Assembly: GCF_016097555.1 (NCBI RefSeq)
Contig: NC_054702.1
Location: 64,401,682-64,465,681, forward strand
Source: Gigantopelta aegis
Taxonomy: Eukaryota; Mollusca; Gastropoda; Neomphalida; Peltospiridae
Direction: 5' to 3'
DNA length: 64,000 nucleotides
In this document: positions 36,437 through 46,605 of the stretch, in pieces
How positions within the stretch are numbered: the stretch's first letter is position 1
Layout of the letters: every line of letters begins with the position of its first letter
Translations under genes and position numbers: made by a program
Notes under the pieces: generated by a model
Told to the model about the DNA's origin: nothing
The model's input: only the letters and a program-made list of their open reading frames with translations
Database searches by the model: none

Positions 36437-38128
36437 TAACAAGGACCATGTCAAAACGTTTCAAACGTAACTAGAAAGGGAAGGATTGGAAGGAAATGTT
36501 TTATTTAACGACGCACTCAACACATTTTATTTACGGTTATATGGCGTCGGACATATTATGGTAAAGGACCACACAGATATTGAGAGAGGAAACCCACTGT
36601 CGCCACTTCATGGGCTACTCTTTTCGATTAGCAGCAAGGCATCTTTTATATGCACCATTCCACAGACAGGATAGTACATACCACGGCCTTTGTTACACCA
36701 GTTGTGGAAACGTCAAAATGATGTCATTTTGGTAAAGCGGCGTTCTCATTATGCGATTAGTCGTACCGATCGAATCGTACCTTGAGAACACCTAAATCGG
36801 AACGACTTTAGTCTTATACGACAAGTCGTGTCGGAATCGTACCGATTAGAACATGTTCTATTTCTCACGATAAATCGTAAGCTCTGCTCAGCATATCAAA
36901 TCACATTAAAGTACAACCGTTTAGTTTAGTTCCGTGTTTTTTCATTTGTTTATAAACATGTCAAAATGTCCGGATTTCATGTGTCTATAAAACCTATTAT
37001 TGTCCAGATGTGGTCAATAATTTTGCTACATAATGTCATCAATAAATTGTCTACTTTTCCCGCAAAATATTTTTAAACTGATGAGCTTTGTTTGACATCA
37101 TCAAACCTTATGACGTAACGTCTTCCCACACCCACGATTCGAGTTGCTACAACAAATCGCATGCAACAAGTCGGTGCGACTAATCGCATAATGAGGACGC
37201 CGCTTAAGCGATTGCGCAGAGCTGTGGAAGCCGCATTAAGTTATGACGTTTTGATACACTTACAAATTACGGTTACATTGTTCAAAAGCAAAATTTCCGT
37301 GTCAAAGTTTGAGGTGCATATTGAAATATTTACTGAGTAAAAACAGTAGTAATATAAGACGTTGGTTGTTTGTGCAAATACTATTATTCATTGTCAATAA
37401 GTAAATACACTTTTATTTGTTATACAATTATTATATTGTATACATAAGAGGTTGCAATCAGTGTAGGGTACCCCACTTCCCCAATGGAACTGCGATTTTC
37501 AGCAGAAATGAGGGTTCTTAGGTCGACATCAGCCACTTTTCGCACCCTTGTTTTTGCTTCGTACACAATAAATGTAGCATATCTCATCGTAATTTCACTT
37601 GGAAGCCTTATTTCGTCAATAGTAAAAAAAATTAATTACAAAATTTTCTTCAAATACATTCTGGTGTATTAGTAATGTTCAAATAAAAACTAAATCAATA
37701 GCAATTTTGCATTGGTGACGTCGTGGGAATACTGACGTCATTCAAATTCAAAATTAGTTGTATTATTACAATGCTTCGCCACAGTAAAATAGAAACTTAT
37801 CTACTATTAATAACCTTGATCCCTGTCAAAATTCTATAACGAGCAGGCAACGCTGTTTATTAAGTTTAAATTTTAAAAGATGAAAGAAATAAAAAGTACA
37901 TTTTGTCAAATATATCATATCAAAATACTACCGTTGGATATGCTATATTTATTGTGTACGAAGCCAAAACCAGGTGTGCGATAAGTGACGGTCATAGACC
38001 TTAATAAAAAACATTAATAAAATCTCGCAAATGGTATATCGATGTACATTTTATTCCAAACAAATACCTGCACCAGTTGGTCCGATGAAGAGTATTTTTA
38101 TCGCCACTGTACTTGTTCTACACCCCAT
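31374..38128 (-). CDS. ARF-like small GTPase, gene A (three exons, 183 aa)
   Basis: Exons are 38128-38068, 32986-32666 and 31543-31374, joined by GT-AG introns both in phase 1; intron 1 splits the P-loop glycine codon. The protein starts MGCRTS, a fit to N-myristoylation (Gly-2, Ser-6) with Cys-3 available for palmitoylation, and ends in KEKKKSKK, a basic tail. G1 is GPTGAGKD (residues 16-23), switch I Thr is in PTEAF (42), G3 is YNLSGN (62-67) and G4 is NKVE (122-125). ARFs are membrane-recruiting GTPases of about 180 aa. Here the P-loop Ser/Thr is Asp, the G3 Asp is Asn, the catalytic Gln position is Asn and the G5 SA motif is absent. GTP binding or hydrolysis is therefore probably altered. 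An AATAAA signal lies just after the stop (31367-31362). Confidence 0.85.
33355..33535 (+). repeat. Headless copy of the 4.76-kb SINE body
   Basis: 'CCACCCAGAGAGAGTTTAAC' to 'CCGACAAATTATTTATATGA' matches 4840-5040. It lies in gene A intron 1 and begins the duplicated segment whose other copy is at 4.84-5.47 kb. Confidence 0.75.
33568..33858 (-). repeat. tRNA-headed SINE with target duplication
   Basis: A full-length minus-strand copy (tail at 33568, GGGCGGGATGTAGTCCAGTGG head at 33858). It splits the duplicated segment. TTATATGAGGA before and TTACATGAGGA after are its target-site duplication; the uninterrupted target survives at 5035-5045. Confidence 0.88.
34105..34410 (+). repeat. tRNA-headed SINE, 'GTGTTGAGTGCGTCG' tail
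   Basis: Plus-strand copy with degenerate head GTTATGTAACTCAGTGG, conserved body and the tail 'ACGCCATATAACCGT...TGTTGAGTGCGTCGTTATAT'. It lies in gene A intron 1. Confidence 0.85.
34567..34746. mobile_element. Short TIR element (hAT-like MITE)
   Basis: 'CAAGGGCGGACCCAGG' at the left and the complement of 'CCTTGGATCTGCCCAAG' at the right are inverted. The interior has 'GGGGTCC...' paired with '...GGTCCCCACC'. No target duplication is clear. A stray end of the same family lies at 56960-56990. Confidence 0.6.
35136..35290. mobile_element. Palindromic MITE, copy 1
   Basis: 'GAGATTATTACACGAGCTTG' and 'GTGTCGTACTGATTTTAC' recur inverted at the right end ('GTAAAATCAGTACGACACAC', 'GAGTGTAATAATTTC'). 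The whole element can fold into one hairpin. It lies in gene A intron 1. Confidence 0.8.
35510..35692. mobile_element. Palindromic MITE, copy 2
   Basis: Same family as 35136-35290, with TIRs reaching further out (GTGGATAATAAA at the left, TTTATTATCCAC at the right). A loop around 35585-35615 differs from copy 1. It is followed by (AC)n and (AT)n (35694-35779). Confidence 0.8.
35810..36222 (+). repeat. Tandem duplication with CRE octamers
   Basis: The block 'AATTCTATTTATCCTATAAC' to 'GTCTTGTTGGCTTGT' occurs twice (about 35810-35990 and 36027-36222). The copies share 'AAGTCGCCGCCATCGATAAT' and TGACGTCA sites (35922; 36117 and 36147). It lies in gene A intron 1, followed by 87 bp of (TA)n at 36347-36433. 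Confidence 0.88.
36494..36712 (-). repeat. tRNA-headed SINE, head missing
   Basis: Minus-strand copy with the 'AAATGTTTTATTTAACGACG' tail and conserved body. It ends at 'CCAGTTGTGGAAACG', so the tRNA-like head is lost. Confidence 0.85.
36736..37204. mobile_element. PIF/Harbinger-like MITE with TAA target duplication
   Basis: TIRs AGCGGCGTTCTCATTATGCG and its inverted copy (right) match over about 30 bp. TAA lies directly outside both ends (36733-36735, 37205-37207). A TWA duplication is characteristic of PIF/Harbinger. The 469-bp length and lack of ORF indicate a non-autonomous element. Confidence 0.82.
37520..38001. mobile_element. TIR element, relative of 15215-16596
   Basis: The ends GGTCGACATCAGCCACTTTT and its inverted counterpart enclose about 480 bp. 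TIRs contain 'GCTTCGTACACAATAAATGT' as in the 15.2-kb element. It ends 66 bases from the gene A exon 1 donor. A matching end fragment sits at the same place beside the orphan exon (20960-20975), so the insertion may predate the gene duplication. Confidence 0.75.
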
Positions 38129-38300
38129 CAGAATGGTCTTTTCATTTGACGGGAACCAAACTCTTTCAATTTAATGACAGTCAATTTAAATTCGCATTCG
38201 CGTTTGTAAAATGTACGTCATAATGTAAACAAGCAATACAACAATGGTGCATTGTAATGACGTCATAAGCTGTGTTCACATTAATTGTGTTGCCCATTTA
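38126..38300 (-). promoter_or_regulatory. Gene A 5' region with CRE and start-overlapping mini-ORF
   Basis: TGACGTCA at 38258-38265 and a half site (TGACGT) near 38220 lie 90-140 bases before the ATG. A six-codon upstream ORF starts at 38145 (MKRPF-stop). Its TGA shares its A with the main ATG (TGATGGGG). The same block is found before the orphan exon. Confidence 0.65.
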
Positions 38301-38884
38301 CACCTCGGGACAAAACATAGTTTGTCCCGTGGGTTGGAATTGCCTTAGGTCTCACTACACAGATGTCATCTGCCATTGAAACCCATATTAAACTGCCCAA
38401 CTTCAAGCGAAGATTGCCCATAGAACGGGTTCTCGTTGGTACTAACAACATACACCATTGCGAACATACATTATATAAGCATTTATTTTCACTCCAAAAT
38501 TGAGAACATTTCCGTCTCAGTTTTTTGCTACATGACCGCATCTGTCAGTAGTACCGGTCCGAACAGGTGGTTCATTAACCGATTCACTCCGGCTGTCACT
38601 TGCGCTATATACCCATGTCCCAAAAGGTCGATGCACAATATTACAAAATAACATGGGCAAAATACAGCCAGAAGGCTTACAATTAAACATACATATTGTT
38701 TTAATTCTTCACCATTTCCTAGAAGTAAACATATGAACCATAACATGTGTCACAATTAGGAACTATAGTGGACCTTCATCAATGAACTCTCACCCGGAAG
38801 TCATCTGTGTAGTGAGACCTTATCTATATCTCACAACGGTGCGAGTGCGAATAATTTTTACATGCTCATATACCACTAGAGTGG

Positions 38885-39215
38885 GGGGGGGGAAGGGATA
38901 TTTTTGAAAATGGGCAGAATTTTGAAAATAGCAATTAGTAAAAAAGTTAATAGAATTTTTTTTAAAAGAAGAAAAGTTACAAGCCAAAAATAAAAATAAT
39001 TGACTACTCGGTCGAATATTTATATAATTTGAAGCATTTTAGAAGGACAGTCTAAAAATAAATCAGAGAAAGAAGAGAGGATCGGACTATTTAATAATAT
39101 TTTTTTTTAAAAGAAAGTAATTTCGACATAAACTTTTGAACGAAGGTCTGAAAGTTTAAAGTCCGATCTATATGTCCACGTGAGTGGCCTCGTTAAGGCC
39201 GTTAGGGTGCACAAC
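38885..39215 (-). repeat. Inverted copy of the 5930-6240 repeat
   Basis: It matches 5930-6240 in reverse complement, including the codons around 'GGCCTTAACGAGGCCACTCA'. Here the frame reads through to a TAG near 39175, which differs from the ORF at 5.5 kb. Confidence 0.75.
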
Positions 39216-39504
39216 ATGTAGAGACGAGATGGGTTACATCCCGTCAAGAAAACCCCTAGATTGACAGTCAATAGACGTTGAAGGTGTAGTGCTGTGCTGA
39301 AATACAGATCTTGAAAAGCCGGATCCGTCTAAACTAGGGTATAGTCCAGTCGTCATGGGTTGGTATAGTGGTGCGGATGGGCCCGACTCCGGAGGATACG
39401 AGATAGTATCACAATAAAACAAAGTAAAGTCTAGAAAAGAGTAGTAGGGGTAGACCCCACTTCCTATTTCTTCTTAGAGTGGGGCGGTCAATCTTCCAGT
39501 GCTG

Positions 39505-39717
39505 TTAGGACAGGCTCGAACATGTAGAGACTAAACGCGAACAACCGTGGCGTTCTGCAGAATAGCCGTCATACGAGTCACGAAAAAACAAGTCAACATA
39601 GTCAGACGGAGAAATGACGTGGAGGCGGGGAATCTCGCTAAAAAAGAATCCAACCTGGTGGTGCAAACTGTCGAAACGAGAAGTTTTCCAGCGTTCAATC
39701 AGTTCCAATGGCCGCAT
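39505..39717 (-). CDS. Short coding-like ORF, unrecognised
   Basis: A 70-codon minus-strand ORF begins MRPLELIERWKTSRFD and lies in a GC-rich island (39480-39850). I do not recognise it. It sits upstream (in its own direction) of the repeat shared with the 5.5-kb ORF but has no visible similarity to that ORF. It may be one exon of a gene or chance. Confidence 0.25.
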   Translation of the reverse strand: MRPLELIERWKTSRFDSLHHQVGFFFSEIPRLHVISPSDYVDLFFRDSYDGYSAERHGCSRLVSTCSSLS

Positions 39718-40489
39718 AGATCCCAGTAGAAAACTTCACTTCGCTGATAAAAACAACAAAGTGAAGGATCCCCAAGTCGAGCCGCGAAAGCACGTGCCAT
39801 GTGCACAAGCGAAACAAACACATCTTACCGCGAGGAGCTCCTGACTGGCAATGCTCACAACGGTGATAGATTCTATTAATGTGAACTATATTTTTACATA
39901 AACCTGACGTAACGTCATAACATGTTTTACGACGATTGCCGTCATAACTTATCTTTTACAGAATTCTGTTGAATTAGGTATTCCCCAAATTGCCATTTCA
40001 CGTTGTATCATTGTTTTAAAAATATTTAAACAAATTAATATTTTCAACTTTATACTTATTGTTTACATTTTTATGTCGTTGCATAATGTGGACTATATTT
40101 TTCCGCGTATGATTAAATGTGTTTGTAGGTGAAATGTTTATGAATCGTTCTACAATAAACAAACCGTAGCTTACAAAAGTAATGTTTGTTACTGTAATTA
40201 AATGCAATTATATATACAAGTATATGTATTATTTTACATATTATATATATTTTTAATTAATTTTTTTTAATTTTAAATTTTAAATGTTTTGTGTTAACCC
40301 TATTTTTTTCCTGGTAGTTTTTTTGTTTCATTCAAATAATTTATTAAAAATAAATACTAGTATTCTGATGAAAAATTTGGAAGAATTTACATTATTCTGC
40401 AAACGAATAATTTGTGGTTTTAAACACGCATATATTCATATTAAATCACGATAACAAACATTCCATAGAATCCGTTTTACATTAAATTT

Positions 40490-40670
40490 TGACGGCAACC
40501 AAGATGTTTCATTTTAAAGATACCCCAATTAAAATTCGCGTTTGTAAAATTTATGTATAAAGATACGTCATAATGTAAACAAGCAACGCAACAATGGTGT
40601 TTTGTAATGACGTTATAAGCTCTGTTAACACTTATTGGCCTTTCACACCACGGGCGTTTGGGTCCTGGTT
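40490..40670 (-). pseudogene. Relic of a fourth ARF-like promoter and exon 1
   Basis: 'CATAATGTAAACAAGCAACG' through 'CACCACGGGCGTTTGG' matches the 5' regions of gene A and the orphan exon. The CRE has become TGACGTTA (40608). Where exon 1 should begin the sequence reads ATTCTATGGAATGT and soon meets a stop. No P-loop is left. It is a decayed duplicate 2.4 kb upstream of gene A. Confidence 0.65.
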
Positions 40671-40972
40671 GGAGTTGCTAGGTAGTGATAGCGAGGGGCA
40701 TAAAACAAATTTCATTAATTTCGTATGGTACTTCGCGAATTTTATAATTTATTTATTATCCACAAAGTGTGCTTTATAACAAACGGGGTCATATTGCCGC
40801 AGAATATTCGCATGGAAACAAAGGCAAAAGCAAAATATTGAATTGTGAAACGTCTGTCGTATGTGGAAGGATTTGTGCTAGCGGATGAGAAGGATTGCGA
40901 GCAAATCCACGCAGAGGGATCTGAGGGTCCTCACCCACACCTCCACATCCTCTATCGAAAAAAGCATAGTAA

Positions 40973-41250
40973 TGAATGAACGAATGAATGTTTAACGACA
41001 CCCCAGCACGAAAAATACATCGGCTATTGAGTGTCAAACTATGGTAATGGAAACAAACAAGGTGATGATCAACATCAACAGAAAAATTCAAGATATAAAT
41101 AAAAATAGTGTAAAGAACTGTGCAAAAATACAAATACAAATATCACAGATAGATACTGACTTTTACTCTAAACTTCAATTTGTGCTGTATTGGCCATTCT
41201 CAGAGAATGTTACACCCCTGCACCACGGTGGGGTTACAGCACGCGCAGGG
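40973..41250 (-). repeat. (ATTC)n-tailed SINE
   Basis: Same family and orientation as 30742-31045 and close in sequence, with head 'CTGCGCGTGCTGTAACC' and (ATTC)n tail at 40973. Confidence 0.85.
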
Positions 41251-41289
41251 GGAAAAAACAAAACAAAAAACAAACAAACATAGTAAAGA

Positions 41290-42620
41290 CATTTGCACCT
41301 GATAGGACTGCATTACATTAGTTATTTCAGTAAATCAGAATAACAAAACTGGTATTTCTGCACAAGGCAGAGTACAAATGAATCTTAGACACGGTCATGG
41401 CAGTGTGATCCCATACATCACAATCAAACGTTTTATCTGTAGAATGTCACCCACTCCCCAGGCCTTAGTTTTGTAAAATTATACAAAGATTATCAAAACC
41501 CACACTAATATTGTGTAAAACACAAACAGAAAATTGTTATCATCTGTCGTCAAAACTGTGGATCATGTGTATTTGTATTCCTCATACTACCAGGTACTTA
41601 AGGACATTTCGTTTTGGTAAATATACCAGGACAGACCATGCTGCATGTTGGTGAAAAACAATCGATGGATTCAACATATTTCATAGTACGGGTATTAGCA
41701 TTACGAGAACAGTAGGGAAAGGTTTATTAAAAATGATACACACGGATTCCTCATGAGACTTAGCTGTTGGTAAAATTAACACCAAACTTTATAGGAAGTC
41801 AGCATACCATGCAGTGCACTCGGAAACAGAACCACTGCCAAAAATATAAACAAGTGAAAGTGTGTTGACTATAGAACTGTTTTGAAAGATTTCGTGTTTG
41901 GTACATCCGTCTGGGCCATCTTGGAAGGGTTTCAAGCAAATGGAACATTAGAGTATTTACCTTGATTTTTCTAAGTCGTAACTGGTGATTTTTAATTACT
42001 GTCATTTGTTTATTCGGCAATTCTTTATAAAATATTAGAAACTTTTCATTTTGGGGGTATCACCGCTTATAAAAATAACGGAAGTGGTAGTGTTCATCAT
42101 TAAAAGTATTTTTCATGGATGCCAAATTATATATACACCGCCTTTACAAAAACGAAACTACTTTTTATCACCTGGGGATATCAGTGCGATCGATTCATTC
42201 GATGAAGAAATAAAAAGAACATAGACATGTTATCCCAATTTAGGGGATCACCTTTATTTTTTTACATATCTTGAAAACTTTATTAAAATAATATTAAAAC
42301 AAGGGGTATGTCTTCGCAAAGTCGACCAATACCCAACGATAGGCCTACACGTAGCCCAAGTACTCGGGCTAGCCTATACGGTAACCATGTTTCCCACCTC
42401 TTTTTTTTCTTTTTCTCTTCTGGTTTCTTTTTTTTAGGGGTAGGGGGGGAGGGGGGGGGTAGGGGGAGGGGGGATTCCGCCCTCCTTTAATTTTTAACCA
42501 GCGAGAATATTATGTAGGCCTACATTTCCTTCTGCTCTTTTTCAATTTTCCTCAACTTCAAAATATGGTCATAAATTTGATTTTCAAATTATTTTTTGAA
42601 AGACAATCCGCAGCATCCTT
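41290..42620. other. Intergenic DNA without recognisable genes
   Basis: Nothing with coding character on either strand. A G-rich stretch (42435-42475) follows poly-T. Confidence 0.5.
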
Positions 42621-42639
42621 TTTGTGATATTTGTATTTT

Positions 42640-43083
42640 TTCACAGTTCTTTACACTGTTTTTATTTAATCTTGAATTTTTATATTGATGTTGATCATCA
42701 CTTTATTTGTTTGCATTACCATAGTTTGACACTCGATAGCCGATGTATTTTTCATGCTAGGGTGTCATTAAACATTCATTCATTCATTCATTTCCTCGAT
42801 GCGCGGTCGGTGTGGGATCGATCCTCGTCGGTGGGCCTATTGGGCTATTTCTCGTTCCAGTCAGTGCACCACGACTGGTATATCAAAGGCCGTGGTATGT
42901 ACTACCCTGTCTGTGGGATGGTGCATATAAAAGATACTTGCTGATAATCGAAAAGAGTAGCCAATGAAGTGGCGACAGCGGATTTCCTCTCTCATTATCT
43001 GTGTGGTCCTTCACCATATGTTTGACGCCATATGACCGTAAATAAAATGTGTTGAGTGCGTCGTTAAATAAAACATTTCTTTC
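42640..43083 (+). repeat. Two abutting SINEs: (ATTC)n-tailed then tRNA-headed
   Basis: 42640-42790 is the tail part of the (ATTC)n SINE, ending (CATT)n. At 42797 a tRNA-headed SINE begins within its head ('GATGCGCGGTCGG', B box GGGATCGATCC). It is otherwise intact to 'GTGCGTCGTTAAATAAAACA'. Confidence 0.85.
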
Positions 43084-43248
43084 TTTTTTTTTCCTTTCTG
43101 TAACTTGTGCTAATTGGATCAGATTCAGTGTCATTCTGCTCACTGGTGTTATCATAAGATAAGTGTTTGATTCTATGTTCAGTATTATTGTCAACATCTA
43201 CTGGACTGTATTTATCATATTCATCCAATACAGTTAAAGTTAAAGTTA

Positions 43249-43529
43249 GAGAACATTGATTTAATAATCATCGGCTATTGGATGTCAAACATTTGGTAAT
43301 ATTGACCTATAGTTTTACAGAGGAAACCCGCTACATTTTTCTATTAGTAGCAATGGATGTTTTATATGCACCATCCCACTGACAGGATAGCACATACCAC
43401 GGCCTTTGATATGCTAGTCGTTGTGCACTGGATGGGACGAGAAATAGCCCAATGGCTCCACCGACGGGGATCGATCCCAGACCTACCGCGCATCAGGCTG
43501 GCAATTTACCACTGGACTACGTCCCGCTC
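43249..43529 (-). repeat. tRNA-headed SINE, full length
   Basis: Minus-strand copy from a truncated tail ('ATTGATTTAATAATCATCGG') through the body to the head GAGCGGGACGTAGTCCAGTGG at 43529. Confidence 0.85.
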
Positions 43530-43739
43530 ATCATCTAATACACATACTGTTTCTTCCGTTTCCACTGTTCTTAGTCTTGGTCTTCTATTTTGAATTCCAA
43601 AATGTGCCTCAAAGAGTAGGCCAACTTCAGGCTCTTGTAAAATTAAAATATAAAATCTATAAGGAAAGAAAACAAACTCCTTCTGTACACATGATGTGAA
43701 GTGAGTAAAGTGAACAGATATTATAATAATTTAATAATT

Positions 43740-44016
43740 ATCACACACGCACGCACGCACATACACACACACACACAGCAATAATAATAATAATAAAATT
43801 GGCTGAGGGAGAAACCACCTTTCGAGAATTGATCTACTATACCTCCGCATGTTAATCTCTAGACCACCTTATGCAATGTCATCATGACGTATAATAAAGG
43901 TATATAAATGAAACGTTTCTGTTACCGTACCGCAATGTGTGTGTGCAGACGACAGTAAATTTGTTTGCAAACGATGGTAAAATAAATAACTAAAAATGTA
44001 GTATTGTTACAGATAT

Positions 44017-44090
<74 letters not shown>

Positions 44091-44120
44091 ATATATAAAA
44101 ATTTTTTTTTTTTTTTTGTA
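43740..44120. repeat. (AC)n, (AAT)n, (AT)n and poly-T tracts
   Basis: (CACG)/(AC)n at 43743-43778, (AAT)n at 43781-43796, (AT)n at 44026-44080 and poly-T at 44103-44118. No gene is seen between these tracts. Confidence 0.85.
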
Positions 44121-44639
44121 GGAAATGATTTAGTTTTCAGTATTTAGAACAGGTAGGCCTAACCGAGTGGGTAGACCCATGCAACCCGATACGATCCTAA
44201 TTTGATGTTTGGTCTAACTTATGAATATTGTATATAACATCTGGAAAAGTTGCTGAACTTTATGTTATGTATAATCATGTACGTTATAAAAAACGTGTGA
44301 TACTTGCACACCATATCGATATATATAGGACTTCGCCCTATGCTTGTAAATGCGTATCAAAGTACTGATGGTATCGCTAACAATCTCGACCAATGTTCTT
44401 AGGTACAAAATACAAAATAGTAACCAAACACTATTGTACATACAGATATATGTTTACTTCAAACTGATCTTCATGTTAAAAAGAAGATGTCAGCTTCTAA
44501 ATTCTTCAAAACAAACAACCCAAACAGCATGTCAAGTTTTACTTCTGCTCTTTACACATTATAGAAACATGACTGAAGTACTTGAATATCACATTGAATA
44601 TATTGTATGCAAATATCACATAAAGAAATATTATAATGG

Positions 44640-45047
44640 GGGATAAAATTTCAATTTGAAGTGTAAATTGCCGGGGTTTGTCTTCTGACACTGTCAAGCG
44701 GACAGACATCTTTGCCCGTTGTAGGAATAATTACGATATTACATTCATTATTGACAGCCATTGCAAAAAAGAGTTTGAACCTTATTGGAGAAATGAGTGG
44801 GGCTACCAAGCTTGTTTTAGCTCTCATACCAGTAACAGTAGGGGAATTATCATACTATTTAGAAACACCTTTGAGTATGAAATTCACGAAGAAATAACAG
44901 ATCCAAATGGAAATGTTTTAATATTAGACATGGCAATGCAAGGATATAGAATTACTCTGGTAGCACTCTACGGACCAAATAAAGATAATCCACAGTTTTA
45001 TAAAACCATTTATCAAAAACTTAATTTACTATTGTTTGGTATCTGCG
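44640..45047 (+). pseudogene. LINE endonuclease, N-terminal part (L1/Tx1-like)
   Basis: The frame shows 'KRTDIFARCRNNYDITFIID', 'EWGYQACFSSHTSNSRGI' and 'RITLVALYGPNKDNPQFYK'. These match the AP-endonuclease of L1/Tx1-type LINEs, with the YGPN motif intact. Where the active-site 'QETHC' is usual, the copy has 'IDSHC'. The 5' end is degraded. It is cut at 45047 by a solo LTR; the rest of the endonuclease resumes near 47820. Confidence 0.85.
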
Positions 45048-45839
45048 TGTCACGGGTATCCTATAATACCCGTAACTGAATAAAACACGATTATCCAAAT
45101 ATATCTTCTAACTGTATATCTATTAGATCTCTCTGTATCGGGCAGTCCAATACCCGAGTGGCTCGGCTCTAGATATGATCAGAGATACTCAGTCAGTAAC
45201 CTTGTAATACAGAATTAATACTGGTACATATCACCATAAAGAAAATAACCTACAGTTTACCTAGGTCCTCTAGGATGACTGGCTAAGCTTTAATATTTTA
45301 GAACAGTGAAGCCTACAATTTACTTCGTCAGATTACCGGAGACACTGTCTAAATAATATATTGGTATAATACTGTATTAAAATATTTAAAGTCACATCAA
45401 TCACATCAAGGTTATACAACAGAGCAGAAAAATATATTTACCAGTCCAGACGGACAAACGTTCCCCGGGAGCCTTCCAATGTTTCTCGCCGATATCTCTA
45501 AAATCCTATCTATTTATTCCAAAATCTCAGAGACAGCGAATATCGCCTGGGGGCACAACGCGGTACCTCACCTATCATGTGATAGTTCCACAACTCCCAG
45601 AGACGGTATATTTTCTTAGATGGCCAGACTTACTGTCGCCTAGTTCGCCAGGAACCCCGGTCGTAAAACCGCACTACCGGAGTTATTACGTAACTACTGG
45701 CCACATGGCCTCCACACCTGGTCTGGGTGTGTATTAGGGGGTACGGTCGCGCGGGGGCATTACGTAACCATGCTGCACACGGCCCTCTAAAACAATTAAC
45801 ATCGCCACAGGCGAAAAGATAAGAGCATGTACCGTCACA
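45048..45839 (-). mobile_element. Solo LTR, shortened
   Basis: Same LTR family as 3567-4718, in the same orientation, with TG/CA ends. About 330 bp are missing inside (junction near 45190). Flanks CTGCG and CTGTG are a likely 5-bp duplication with one change. Confidence 0.85.
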
Positions 45840-46152
45840 CTGTGTATACCTTTTACAATATATATGAAGTATCAATAAAATAACTTTTTAAAAATTAACC
45901 CGTTTTTAATATATTCGCAATAAAAAGTCGCGTTTTCCCCATCGCTTGCCAAAAAGCCTCTGAACTCCAAGAGTCAAGTCACGTGACCCCGTGACGCGCT
46001 AACCGGCATAACATGAACACGTGATTCGCAGCCTTTCAGTCATTTTATATGGAAGTGGAACACGTGTATTTTTAAAACGCGAAAATTTTATTCTATTGAA
46101 TTGAATTGTATGTTTGGAATATTATTTTGAAGATATCTTTCAAATGTGAAAC

Positions 46153-46605
46153 ATGGTGAACCATTGATCGGTGTATGGATGTACAAAAGCTGCAGTTAAA
46201 GGCAAAAGAAGTTTGCATATTTTTCCGAAAGACAAACCGACAATGTTTGCATGGAAGCAGTTCTTTAACCGAACACGTGCGTATTGGAAAGGACCGTCAA
46301 GATGGGATTCGATTTGCAGTGACCACTTCACACCTGGGGATTACGACAATTATCTAAGATGGTCGATGGGAATGACACCGAAACTTTTGTTTAAGAACTT
46401 GTCTGTTCCAAGCCTGTTCAGCCTATTTGCAGCCCAGAGCCCGAACGTCGCCCGGAGACAAAAACAAAGCCCGAATGTGCCGAGGTATACATTGTTCATA
46501 TTTGGCAAAAAGATACACCTCAACACGATGCATGTTAAAAAAAAAAATGTAGAAAAAATATTTTTTAGAAAAAAATCGCATTTTTCATGTTCGGGCTGTA
46601 CATAA
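46153..46605 (+). pseudogene. THAP-domain gene relic with TGA at the first zinc position
   Basis: After ATG 46153 the frame reads MVNH, TGA, then SVYGC. The TGA occupies the place where THAP proteins have the first zinc-binding Cys. The remainder keeps the C2CH pattern: Cys in YGC, then 'WDSICSDHF' (Cys and His), the invariant Trp in 'AWKQFF', the Pro, and 'SVPSLF' matching the AVPTIF box. THAP domains bind DNA and occur in P-element-type transposases and host regulators. No transposase follows, because the frame runs into a repeat. A decayed transposon or exon is most likely. Confidence 0.7.

Noticed and set aside
46165..46167. Selenocysteine codon in the THAP relic
   Set aside because: No SECIS-like structure was evident to me and the downstream frame has lost any transposase, so decay is the simpler explanation. 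It is kept only as a question in the findings.
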